The position numbers and the translations under genes are program-made. Shown in pieces: positions 18,215-25,236 of a DNA stretch of 37,397 bases. The notes under the pieces were generated by a model that saw only the letters and a program-made list of their open reading frames with translations, did no database searches and had not been told where the DNA came from. The first letter of the stretch is position 1, and each line of letters begins with the position of its first letter. Origin of the DNA: Microseira wollei NIES-4236 (lineage in GTDB: Bacteria > Cyanobacteriota > Cyanobacteriia > Cyanobacteriales > Aerosakkonemataceae); contig NZ_BLAY01000097.1 in assembly GCF_020521235.1 (NCBI RefSeq), positions 1 through 37,397 of the forward strand. The letters are read 5' to 3'.

Positions 18215-18516
18215 CTGTCAATTTCAGCGAAAAGCTGATATTTTGCTTGAATTTTTCAAATTATATCAAATCCGGTTGCATCGGAATGATTGGCCTTTCT
18301 TGGTAATTGGTAATTGCTCGCTTGCTAATTGCTAATTGCTCCTAGAGGTCCTAATTCCGATGCAACGGTCAACGATATAAAAGTCCGCCAAGTATTTAAG
18401 TTCATATTAAAGCAATCAAACCGATACAGTGCAATATACAGGAATGACACAAATCACCTTTGTTTCTCTACGAAGAAACCGGGTTTTTGCCAAAAACCCG
18501 GTTTCTTTTACATTCT
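18215..18516. other. Intergenic spacer with heptamer repeats and a long hairpin
   Basis: About 300 bases between two tandem exoprotein genes. It contains TGGTAAT and TTGCTAA heptamers (about 18300-18345), GATGCAACGGTCAACGATAT at about 18359 (a degenerate relative of the TATCATGTCCG elements), and a 17-bp perfect hairpin at 18473-18507. The promoter of the minus-strand gene starting at 18187 should be here but is not recognisable. Confidence 0.55.
18473..18507. repeat. 17-bp perfect hairpin of the AGAAACCGGGTTTC family
   Basis: Arms 18473-18489 (AAGAAACCGGGTTTTTG) and 18491-18507 are exact reverse complements with a one-base loop. It begins 10 bases beyond the stop of the 18517-21372 gene on the minus strand, so it could act as its transcription terminator, although no T-run follows in that direction. 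Confidence 0.75.
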
Positions 18517-21372
18517 TTATCTTAGGGTTGGCAAATCGTTGCAATTAGGCTCAGGAGACACGCCTGTTTGGGTAGGCAGATTCGCGACTAATTCTACCTG
18601 TCCTAAATCGTTAATTATCCAGCCAGTTGCTTCTACTAATTGAACGGGTGTATTGGATTTCTTTGATTGGGGATTTTGCGCGGTGGTATTCGCCCTTGGC
18701 GTTGCGGTGGCAGCATTACGCACATCGCGCCAAATTGCCCGACCTCTGAGGGGATTTGTTGGACTTTCGGGTAAGCCGCCGCGTCCGGTAATGGTAAATG
18801 AGTTGCCTCTAGTCGCCGCACAGCCAACGTTGATTTGGTTGCTCTGATCGGTAACATTTTCCGGTAATTGCACTAATCCCGCAGCGGTGTTGACATCGGG
18901 GGTGTTAATGGTAACCGTGCCGCTAAACTGTGGCCCTAGTTCGGAGGTGGCGGTGATGTCGCTGTCTGGGGTGGCTGCGGTGCGAAACTGAGTGCCAAAA
19001 ATAGCTTGCGTATTTATTGTTACTCGTCCGCCAAACCGCAGTGCGTTGGCGGTGATGTCGCTGTTGCCGAGTGCGGCTAATGTATCTGTGCGAATATCGA
19101 TATTGCCCCCATCGGTGTTTTTGGCGTCGGTCAAGATGCGGCTCTGATTCAATAATTGGAGATGGCGCGATCGCAATTCTATATTCCCCCCTGCACCGGC
19201 AAAGGTAGTCGCGTTGAGACTGCTACCATTCTGAAGGCGAATCGAATCAGCTATGACGGTTAAGGTTCCAGCATTGCCGCTGCCAAAACTCCGCACGTCG
19301 AGAGTTGCCCCATCCCGCACTGTTAATACTGGGGTTTTAATCGTTAAGTTGCCTCCATTCCCGCTGGCTATCAGCTGAGATATATCAATCCGTCCCGATG
19401 CGGTGACTAAGCTAGAGGGAATCCCGCCTACTTCCGATTTGCCTATAAGTTCCACCGACTCGGAAGCTTCGATGGTGAGGGTTCCCCCTGTTCCAGATCC
19501 TACGGTAGCGGTGGATATGCCCGCTCCATCTGCGAGGGTTAATCTGCGAGTGCGAATGGTTAAATCTCCGGCGGGGGATGAACTGAACGTCGTCGTACCG
19601 GGACCGCTGGTGACTACACCCTGAAGCTGTCGTTCTCGGCTAACGGCTACAGCGCCACTCAATTCTACCGAGTCTCGCGCTTCGATCAGGATATTCCCAC
19701 CCTTGCCGCCAAAGGTAATGAAACCCGATGCCACAACACCCCCACTATTGGCACCGATGACTCCACCTTCGCCCATGATTAACCGTCCCGTGGTAACGCG
19801 GATGTCGCCTCCGGCGCCGGTGCCAAATGTGTTGTTGAAGATGCCGGTGGGTGTGAAGGCATCGGGTAGGGTGCGGCTAATTTCGACAAAATCCGAGGCA
19901 TTGATGGCAATATCTCCTCCACGTCCGCTTCCTAATGTGGGGGCCGATACTAAGCTGCCATCCCGGATAGTGACTTGGTTGCCATCGATGGTGATATTCC
20001 CTGCCGCACCTTGACTACCCAAGGTGGTGCCGCTGCTGAGGATGGAACCAACTATGTCTACCGAATTAGCCCGGATGTTCATATTGCCACCAGTAGCCCG
20101 ATCGTTACCAAATGTTCCGCTGAAGGCTAGCACACCATTCTGGAGCGTCAGCGAATCCGCAACGATGCTAATATCCCCCGCTGGTGCGCCATTTGCCGTC
20201 ACGGCAAACAAGCCACCCGCGCGATTGCTTGGGCGCAACTGCCCCAACAAAACCTCAGTCAACAACTGTTCCAGGCTATTAAATCCCATCCCGACCAAAT
20301 CCGCCCCCTGGGACGCTCGGATCGTCAGATTTCCTGCTTTTCCCGTACCCAAATTGCTCGCTGACAAGTAAGCCGTACCTTGTAGCAAGAATTGTCCGGT
20401 TTCGACGGTGAGGTTCCCACCCGCTCCCGCTCCCGTTGTATCGCTTGCTACCGCTGTAAATTGCGACTGGTTGGCGCCAGTTATTTGTACTGACTCGCTT
20501 CCCCTGATGGTTAGATTGCCCCCCGGTTGGTCACCTTGTGTAATCGTTAACACTTGCGAACCCTCGGCGATGGAGATGCGCCTTCCCAGGATGGCGATCG
20601 CGCCGCCCCCGACTCCACTCGCATCTACAATCGCTTGTTGAGAAAGTTGAATATCCCCATAGTTAGTTATTGGTTGTGCGGTGTCAATCGCCAATTGTGC
20701 GTTGCTATTAACAATTGACACCGGACTATTAACAACTGACCACAGCTCGATTCTGCCAGCAGGTGCTTTCACCTGTCCCCCTTCCAGGAGCAGGTTTCCA
20801 CCAATTAACCCAATTGTTTGATTGGGCGATACTTGCAATCCGGCGCTTTGACGAACCACTATATTGCCCGGATTAGTACCCAATTGCAAGCCAATCGGGA
20901 CGTTAACGGTTAAAAGTGGTGGATTTTGCGGATTTGTGGCGCTAAATTCCAAATTATCGCCAAATTTGATGCTGCTAGCTGTACTGGCAAAAAACGAACC
21001 GCGGATATTTAACCGTGCATTGGCGCCGAAAATAATCCCACTCGGATTAATTAGAAACAGATTTGCCTTCCCGTTGGCACGAATCAGTCCATCAATGTTA
21101 GAAATTTGTCCGCCCGTGACGCGAGTGATAATGTTATCTATCGTTACAGCATTATTAAAAAATGCTTCTGAGTTTGTAGGCAGAGAAAATTCGCGAAAGC
21201 TGTGGAATAAATTGCCGCCAGAGGTTGTTCCCCCATCGATGGTGAAGGTATTGCCAGAAGGAGTGACAACGGAATTATTGGGTAGGGTGGTATCGGGGAG
21301 AATTTGGGCGACGACAGAGCTATTTAATGCCAATCCACCGATCCCTAACAAGCAGCTGGCGATCCATTTCAC
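18517..21372 (-). CDS. TpsA-like exoprotein (4)
   Basis: 951 residues from GTG 21372, which follows AGGAG at good spacing. Signal peptide MKWIASCLLGIGGLALNSSVVAQ, then the haemagglutinin domain (FHSFREFSLPTNSEAFF, RVTGGQISNIDGLIRANGKA, LINPSGIIFGANARLNIRGS) in the first ~150 residues. The rest is a glycine/asparagine-rich beta-helix and the common tail (VGCAATRGNSFTITGRGGLPE, VEATGWIINDLGQVELVA, CNDL). It is the first in transcription order of the tandem trio; the next gene starts 330 bases on, beyond a hairpin, so the trio may be transcribed separately. From family knowledge it is a two-partner secretion substrate. No C-terminal toxin module is seen, which argues for a structural or adhesive role rather than contact-dependent inhibition. 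Confidence 0.85.
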   Translation of the reverse strand: MKWIASCLLGIGGLALNSSVVAQILPDTTLPNNSVVTPSGNTFTIDGGTTSGGNLFHSFREFSLPTNSEAFFNNAVTIDNIITRVTGGQISNIDGLIRANGKANLFLINPSGIIFGANARLNIRGSFFASTASSIKFGDNLEFSATNPQNPPLLTVNVPIGLQLGTNPGNIVVRQSAGLQVSPNQTIGLIGGNLLLEGGQVKAPAGRIELWSVVNSPVSIVNSNAQLAIDTAQPITNYGDIQLSQQAIVDASGVGGGAIAILGRRISIAEGSQVLTITQGDQPGGNLTIRGSESVQITGANQSQFTAVASDTTGAGAGGNLTVETGQFLLQGTAYLSASNLGTGKAGNLTIRASQGADLVGMGFNSLEQLLTEVLLGQLRPSNRAGGLFAVTANGAPAGDISIVADSLTLQNGVLAFSGTFGNDRATGGNMNIRANSVDIVGSILSSGTTLGSQGAAGNITIDGNQVTIRDGSLVSAPTLGSGRGGDIAINASDFVEISRTLPDAFTPTGIFNNTFGTGAGGDIRVTTGRLIMGEGGVIGANSGGVVASGFITFGGKGGNILIEARDSVELSGAVAVSRERQLQGVVTSGPGTTTFSSSPAGDLTIRTRRLTLADGAGISTATVGSGTGGTLTIEASESVELIGKSEVGGIPSSLVTASGRIDISQLIASGNGGNLTIKTPVLTVRDGATLDVRSFGSGNAGTLTVIADSIRLQNGSSLNATTFAGAGGNIELRSRHLQLLNQSRILTDAKNTDGGNIDIRTDTLAALGNSDITANALRFGGRVTINTQAIFGTQFRTAATPDSDITATSELGPQFSGTVTINTPDVNTAAGLVQLPENVTDQSNQINVGCAATRGNSFTITGRGGLPESPTNPLRGRAIWRDVRNAATATPRANTTAQNPQSKKSNTPVQLVEATGWIINDLGQVELVANLPTQTGVSPEPNCNDLPTLR

Positions 21373-21381
21373 GGCAACAAA

Positions 21382-21386
21382 CTCCT
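21382..21386 (-). promoter_or_regulatory. Shine-Dalgarno AGGAG fixing GTG start at 21372
   Basis: AGGAG precedes GTG by nine bases (AGGAGTTTGTTGCCGTG). The same spacer TTTATTGCC precedes ATG 18187 in the neighbouring paralogue, supporting both starts. Confidence 0.75.
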
Positions 21387-21499
21387 GTTATTATTTAATC
21401 TGCTTATTATAGCATAAAATATATTTTTTTTATATCTGATATTTTTGAGATTTATCAAGTAGGAAAAGTCGGAAAAACCGATGGCCGATCTGGTAGGTG

Positions 21500-21635
21500 A
21501 TATCATGTCCGCGAGAGAGCGGTAGTGTATGGATGGCTAATAGCTAATTGCTCGCTTGCTAATATAGTATTTTTCCTGATTGAGCCAGCGATTAGCTATT
21601 AGCATTTACACAACCGTTGATACCGGACATGATAT
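21500..21635. repeat. 136-bp MITE-like element, TATCATGTCCG family copy 2
   Basis: Begins ATATCATGTCCG and ends CGGACATGATAT, perfect 12-bp inverted repeats. It shares GCGAGAGA after the left end with copies 1 and 4, but the interior differs and is made of GGCTAATAGCTAATTGC-type heptamers and their reverse complement. Confidence 0.85.
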
Positions 21636-21683
21636 AAGGCTTTGCTTCACTCGCTGGCAATCCGCTGTAAACATAACACTCAG

Positions 21684-21712
21684 AATCCCGACTTCCCAGA
21701 GAAGTCGGGGTT
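21684..21712 (-). terminator. Possible terminator hairpin after the glutaminase-like gene
   Basis: AATCCCGACTT pairs with AAGTCGGGGTT across a 7-base loop. It starts 14 bases past the stop codon at 21726. No strong T-run follows on the minus strand, so a repeat-type hairpin is the alternative. Confidence 0.5.
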
Positions 21713-21725
21713 CTAACTACGCGCA

Positions 21726-23042
21726 TTATTGAGATTGTTTCGATTTTTTCTCTTTCATGCGCTGGAGTTTATGTTTGATGCTTTGGAAGGATTCCGCTTC
21801 AACAATTTCTGCAACTTGTTGCGCTTGTTTGCTTCTGTCAATTTCTATTTTTAGTTCTTCAACCTGTTGTTTTAACTTTTCTTCTCTTGCTTTGACTTGT
21901 TCCACCATTCCCAGGAAAACTCGCGCTAGTTGTCCTAATTCATCGCTGCGATCGCACACTTGCTTGAGTTCGCTCAAAATATGCGGTTCAATCCGATCGC
22001 TTTCCAATGCAGCAGCAGCAGCGGTAACTTTATCTACCTGCTGGATATACTTCAACATCTGCTGATTTTTTTCGTAGATATTAAACAGGTGTAAACCCTG
22101 GTCTTTAGAGATGTCTTCGCAAACTTTAATGCCTCTGATGCTATTGCCTCTTGCGTCTAGAAGCGGCGAGAAAATACCAATTCCTAATTTTTGCGGCACA
22201 ACGGCTATCATACCCCCGTTAATCGCAGCTTGGGCGGGAATGCCAATGCGATAAGTCCAATCCCCTGAGTATTCTTTCATACCGCAAGTGAGCATGACAC
22301 TGATAGTATCTTGGACGTATTGTGCATCAATTGCCAGCTCTTTGGTAATGGGGTTAATTCCGCCGTTGGCAAGGGTTGCCGCCATTATGGCTAGGTCGCG
22401 ACAATTGAGTGTAATGGCAGATTGCTGAAAGTAAAGATCGAGGGTTTCCGCGATCCGGTTGCTAATTTGACCAAAGTTGAGCATGAGATAAGCGATGGCG
22501 CGATCGCGATTTCCCGCTGCTTTCCCAGATAGGAAAGCAAGCATATTAATATTCAACTCCCGTCCGGTATAGCGTCGAAACATCTCTAGGACGCGCTGGA
22601 GGCGTTCGGTTGCGCCATTGCCTTTAATTAAGTCTGTGGTGACAATTGCGCCAGCGTTAAGTAGGGGGTTATGGGGACGGTTGGTTTTCCTATCTAAGAC
22701 AATGGAATTGGAGGTTTCTTGACCTGGTTCAACGCCCACCTTTTGATTGACGTAATCTCGACCCCAATCTTCTAATGCTAAACCGTAAAGGAATGCCCTA
22801 GAGAGGGATTGAATCGGAAACATTTCCTGACAGTCGCCCACCTGGAAGGTTTGACCCTCAACGGTGACGACACAGATGCCAAACGAGTCGGGATTTACTA
22901 ATGCAAGTTCCGCCAAGTCGGGAGCGATCGCACCATCGATCGGCGGTTGATATTTTGCGTGTAAATCGCTCAGATAGGCGTAAAAGGGAGAAGCGATCGC
23001 ACCAATCGAACTGGCAAGCGACTGTAAATAAGGGTCTACCAT
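21726..23042 (-). CDS. Glutaminase-fold protein lacking catalytic residues, with HAMP-like coiled-coil tail
   Basis: 438 residues from ATG 23042, against ~300-310 for ordinary bacterial GlsA. Residues ~35-330 follow the glutaminase family closely: PHNPLLNAGAI, YFQQSAIT, MAATLANGGINPIT, GMIAVVPQKLGIGIFSPLLD, GNSIRGI. The active-site positions are changed. By ungapped comparison with remembered human GLS they are Y249 to D42, nucleophile S286 kept as S79, K289 to R82 (SxxK is SLSR), E381 to G173, N388 to D180, Y466 to K256 (CGMY is CGMK), and PAKSGV to PAQAAI at 269-274. N335 and Y414 equivalents remain. Residues ~330-438 resemble a HAMP-like linker and coiled coil of cyanobacterial signalling proteins (RSDELGQLARVFLGMVEQVK, then AREEKLKQQVEELKIEI). 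I infer a catalytically inactive ligand-sensing or scaffold protein rather than a glutaminase. No membrane segment is seen. Confidence 0.85.
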   Translation of the reverse strand: MVDPYLQSLASSIGAIASPFYAYLSDLHAKYQPPIDGAIAPDLAELALVNPDSFGICVVTVEGQTFQVGDCQEMFPIQSLSRAFLYGLALEDWGRDYVNQKVGVEPGQETSNSIVLDRKTNRPHNPLLNAGAIVTTDLIKGNGATERLQRVLEMFRRYTGRELNINMLAFLSGKAAGNRDRAIAYLMLNFGQISNRIAETLDLYFQQSAITLNCRDLAIMAATLANGGINPITKELAIDAQYVQDTISVMLTCGMKEYSGDWTYRIGIPAQAAINGGMIAVVPQKLGIGIFSPLLDARGNSIRGIKVCEDISKDQGLHLFNIYEKNQQMLKYIQQVDKVTAAAAALESDRIEPHILSELKQVCDRSDELGQLARVFLGMVEQVKAREEKLKQQVEELKIEIDRSKQAQQVAEIVEAESFQSIKHKLQRMKEKKSKQSQ

Positions 23043-23127
23043 AGGGGGAATATTGAGGAATTGGGGGACTCTCGATCAAAAGCACCCTGAGTATACAAAA
23101 GCGAGATAAATATGGCACAGCCGAACA

Positions 23128-23154
23128 AAATCCCCGACTTCAAGTCGGGGATTT
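23128..23154. terminator. 13-bp perfect hairpin, possible bidirectional terminator or repeat
   Basis: AAATCCCCGACTT (23128-23140) pairs exactly with AAGTCGGGGATTT (23142-23154) around one base, with short T-runs on both sides. It lies upstream of the glutaminase-like gene, so it is not that gene's terminator. The stem sequence matches the hairpin at 21684-21712, suggesting a dispersed repeat. Confidence 0.55.
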
Positions 23155-23157
23155 CTC

Positions 23158-23260
23158 ATAAGCTGCTACGCATTTAAATCCAATAAAGAGACGGGCAGGA
23201 TGCCCATCCCACAAGAAAAAGGCTTTAATTGACTGTCAAGTTAGATGCGTAGCAGCTTAT
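23158..23260. repeat. 103-bp element with 16-bp perfect terminal inverted repeats
   Basis: Ends ATAAGCTGCTACGCAT (23158-23173) and ATGCGTAGCAGCTTAT (23245-23260) are exact reverse complements. The interior includes GGGCAGGATGCCCATCCCAC, a motif common in cyanobacterial intergenic repeats. The right end overlaps by three bases the next repeat (TATCATGTCCGG). No coding capacity; MITE-like. Confidence 0.85.
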
Positions 23261-23329
23261 CATGTCCGGTTGAATACCCATAGTTAGGACTGATATCATG
23301 TCCGGTTGAATACCCATAGTTAGGATTGA
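23258..23329. repeat. 36-bp tandem duplication of a TATCATGTCCG element end
   Basis: Two copies (23258-23293 and 23294-23329) of TATCATGTCCGGTTGAATAC followed by CCATAGTTAGGACTGA, differing by one base. The second runs into GACGCACCGGACGCGG. CATAGTTAGGACTGACGC also occurs at about 14082, at the repeat-damaged start of exoprotein 2. Confidence 0.85.
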
Positions 23330-23470
23330 CGCACCGGACGCGGAGATGGGGAGACGCGGAGAGTTTTAATTAAGGGTAATAAGCCTGCCATGATATAACG
23401 CACCGGACGCACCAGACGCTCTGACGCGGAAAGTTTTAACCAACTCGCGGAATTCCCCATCTGCCATGGG

Positions 23471-23805
23471 GTGGGGATGGTGCTTCGACGGCGCTCTATA
23501 AGCCAATCTCTCAGCAACGAAGCGAGAAAATCTGATAGAGTACAGATGGTTCGCAGCCCGCCGATTGAGAGTGAAAGTCAGGCATCGTCCGGGACCTCCA
23601 AAGTTCGGAAAGTGTACGCAGAGCAATCTTGGTTCGATTCGACGGAATTTGTACCCGTGGACAATCGGGGAACGGAAACAGCCTGTGGGAGTCGGTCTAC
23701 CGGGGAGAGAATCACGGGATTCGATCTAGGCAAGTGGCAGGGATCCAGGAAGGCTCAATCGTGAGGTTGGGAAGCCCCGTCGCCTTGCGTCGGGGAGGAT
23801 GTCAC
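23471..23805 (+). mobile_element. Probable 3' remnant of an IS200/IS605- or IS607-type TnpB element
   Basis: A frame at 23471-23764 (97 codons, ending GKWQGSRKAQS) is followed directly by GGTTGGGAAGCCCCGTCGCC and then TTGCGTCGGGGAGGATGTCA. A GGGAAGCCCC..GGGGAGGATGTCA palindrome right after the end of tnpB is characteristic, from memory, of cyanobacterial TnpB elements, where it forms the 3' end of the omega RNA and the right end of the element. The frame has no zinc-finger CxxC pair or RuvC residues, so at most the last ~60-90 residues of TnpB remain. Start and left boundary are unknown. An alternative is a structured non-coding RNA that only resembles such an end. Confidence 0.5.
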
Positions 23806-23850
23806 TCAAGGGCTATTTGTCGTACATCATATCAGTCACTTTATTTCTAC

Positions 23851-23874
23851 AGACCGCGCAGGCGGTCTTTGTTT
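23851..23874 (+). terminator. Rho-independent-type terminator hairpin
   Basis: AGACCGC pairs with GCGGTCT across GCAG and is followed by TTTGTTTG. It lies about 45 bases past the TnpB-like right end on the plus strand. Similar CGCAGGCGGTCTTTGTTTGTG sequences are widespread repeats in these genomes, so function is not certain. Confidence 0.55.
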
Positions 23875-23918
23875 GTGTAGCCGCGACTTAAGTCGTTAGG
23901 CATAAAATGCCTTGTGTC

Positions 23919-24058
23919 ATATCATGTCCGGTTGTATCGGTATTGTATCCGGTCGGGGCGGGTTTAACTAAATATCTCGTGGTGCCGCTGATTGATTGGT
24001 AAAACCCGCCCCTACAACATCAAAAATTATACACAACCAAAACTAACGGACACGATAT
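23919..24058. repeat. 140-bp MITE-like element, TATCATGTCCG family copy 3
   Basis: Ends ATATCATGTCCG and CGGACACGATAT. The interior has an inverted pair GGGGCGGGTTTAACTA..GGTAAAACCCGCCCC. Its last base is the first base of the dehydrogenase stop codon (TCA on plus, 24058-24060), so the element abuts or supplied the end of that gene. Confidence 0.85.
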
Positions 24059-25101
24059 CAACCGTTTGAAGGTCGCACCATTACTTTAATCGCTTCTCGG
24101 CTATCCATCGCGGCATACCCCCCTGGCACACCATCGAGTTCGACGGTCAGATCGAGAACGGGTGAGGGGTCAATTTTACCAGCTAATACATCAGCAAGCA
24201 GTTCGGGAATATAGGCACGCGCGGGTGCAACTCCTCCCCGTAATGCAATATTGGACATGAACAAACGGGGGAGATTAATCGTTTCGCTACCGTGAGGTAC
24301 TCCCACAAATCCGATCGCTCCTCCTGGACGAGCTATCGCGATCGCACTCGCCATAGATGAAGAGCTACCTACGCATTCCAGCACAGATTCTGCGCCACCC
24401 TGGGTCATCTCCTGCACAGCAGCAATCGCTTCCTCACCCCGACTCGTGACAACATCGGTAGCGCCGAATTGTCGCGCTATTTCCAGGCGTCGTTCGTGAC
24501 GACCTAAAATAATAATCCGATCTGCGCCCAATCGTTTCGCCGCCAGTACGCCGCACAGTCCGACTGCACCATCACCCACAACGGCTACGGTACTTCCTTG
24601 ACGCACTCCAGCGGAAACCGCAGCATGGTGACCAGTTGACATCACATCCGTGAGCGGCAGAATAGCGGTAAGCAGGGCGTCATCATTCTCGACAGCTTTG
24701 GGGATTGCAACTAGCGTCCCGTCCGCGAATGGCGCACGCACAGCTTCTGCTTGTCCGCCGTTGTTTTTGCCGCCCCAAAAGCCGCCTTGAAGGCAGGAGG
24801 TTTGCAACCCTTTACCGCAGAACTCGCAGGAACCATCGGAGAAAGCAAAGGGAGCGAGGACGCGATCGCCTTTCTTGAGCGATCGCACATCAGATCCGAC
24901 CTCTTCCACCACCCCCATCCACTCATGACCCGTTCGCCAACCTGCAAGCCAATCTTCCAAACCTCGATAAAACCATAGGTCAGAACCGCAAATACAGGCA
25001 TGAGTAATCCGGACAATCGCATCGGTAGATTGCTCGATAACTGGGTCGGGAACGCTCTCAACCCTCACGTCGCCCGGTGCATAGTATACTGTTGCTCGCA
25101 T
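24058..25101 (-). CDS. Zinc-dependent alcohol dehydrogenase family protein (MDR superfamily)
   Basis: 347 residues from ATG 25101, preceded by AGGAG at eight bases; the ten codons upstream of it are not needed. GroES-like domain: A-C-I-C38-G-S-D, G-H59-E60-W-M-G and a structural zinc site C92-E-F-C95..C103. Rossmann domain: V-V-G176-D-G-A-V-G181, then I-I-L-G-R-H-E-R-R near 205, where an Arg-rich loop rather than an acidic residue suggests NADP(H) preference (weak inference). Family role: NAD(P)-dependent oxidation of an alcohol or reduction of an aldehyde, cytoplasmic. It is divergent from the sulfotransferase gene with a 135-bp gap, and convergent with no intact gene. It looks richer in G+C than the neighbouring sulfotransferase, a possible sign of separate acquisition. 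The stop codon sits at the edge of a MITE-like element. The substrate cannot be read from the sequence. Confidence 0.88.
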   Translation of the reverse strand: MRATVYYAPGDVRVESVPDPVIEQSTDAIVRITHACICGSDLWFYRGLEDWLAGWRTGHEWMGVVEEVGSDVRSLKKGDRVLAPFAFSDGSCEFCGKGLQTSCLQGGFWGGKNNGGQAEAVRAPFADGTLVAIPKAVENDDALLTAILPLTDVMSTGHHAAVSAGVRQGSTVAVVGDGAVGLCGVLAAKRLGADRIIILGRHERRLEIARQFGATDVVTSRGEEAIAAVQEMTQGGAESVLECVGSSSSMASAIAIARPGGAIGFVGVPHGSETINLPRLFMSNIALRGGVAPARAYIPELLADVLAGKIDPSPVLDLTVELDGVPGGYAAMDSREAIKVMVRPSNG

Positions 25102-25109
25102 TCGATACA

Positions 25110-25114
25110 CTCCT
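25110..25114 (-). promoter_or_regulatory. Shine-Dalgarno AGGAG fixing ATG start at 25101
   Basis: AGGAG-TGTATCGA-ATG. This favours MRATVYYAPG as the N-terminus over the longer frame beginning 30 bases upstream. Confidence 0.8.
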
Positions 25115-25236
25115 GTGGCTTCATTCCACAATCTTAAGTCGCCCTTGCCAAACCAGGAGTATAATATTTTCTCGGCAGGAATTAAGTCCTTCTGTCATCG
25201 TCGAAACCTTGTCACAAAAATATAGTTCAATTAGAC

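Larger units (their letters stand above)
21373..21725. other. Intergenic region with MITE-like element
   Basis: Holds the upstream region of exoprotein 4 (very AT-rich at 21385-21460, a plausible promoter area without a clear -35/-10), the 136-bp element 21500-21635, an AATCCGCTGTAA end at about 21659-21670 and a hairpin next to the end of the following gene. No coding frame is supported. Confidence 0.55.
23043..24057. other. 1-kb intergenic region dense in repeats and transposon remnants
   Basis: Contains, left to right: a 13-bp hairpin (23128-23154), a 103-bp element with 16-bp ends (23158-23260), a 36-bp direct duplication of the TATCATGTCCG end (23258-23329), GACGCGGAG-type G-rich repeats (about 23330-23440), a probable TnpB-element remnant (23471-23805), a rho-independent-type hairpin (23851-23874) and the element 23919-24058. 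No intact gene. Confidence 0.7.

Noticed and set aside
2035-21372. Contact-dependent inhibition (CdiA-like) system
   Set aside because: The proteins end in a shared beta-helix tail with no variable C-terminal toxin module, and no small immunity gene follows any of them.
20864-21412. Long plus-strand open frames opposite the exoprotein genes (for example 182 codons here, 140 codons at 17628, 139 codons at 13586)
   Set aside because: They are antisense shadows of the haemagglutinin domain, recur at the same place in each paralogue, and have the skewed Pro/Ser/Leu composition expected of a complementary strand.
21726-23042. Annotation as an active glutaminase (glsA)
   Set aside because: The catalytic Lys and Tyr and further binding residues are replaced, so the symbol was withheld despite clear fold similarity.
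23400-23830. tRNA or self-splicing intron in the G/C-rich structured-looking region
   Set aside because: No cloverleaf with a plausible anticodon arm and no intron catalytic core could be built; the 3' hairpin fits a TnpB right end better.
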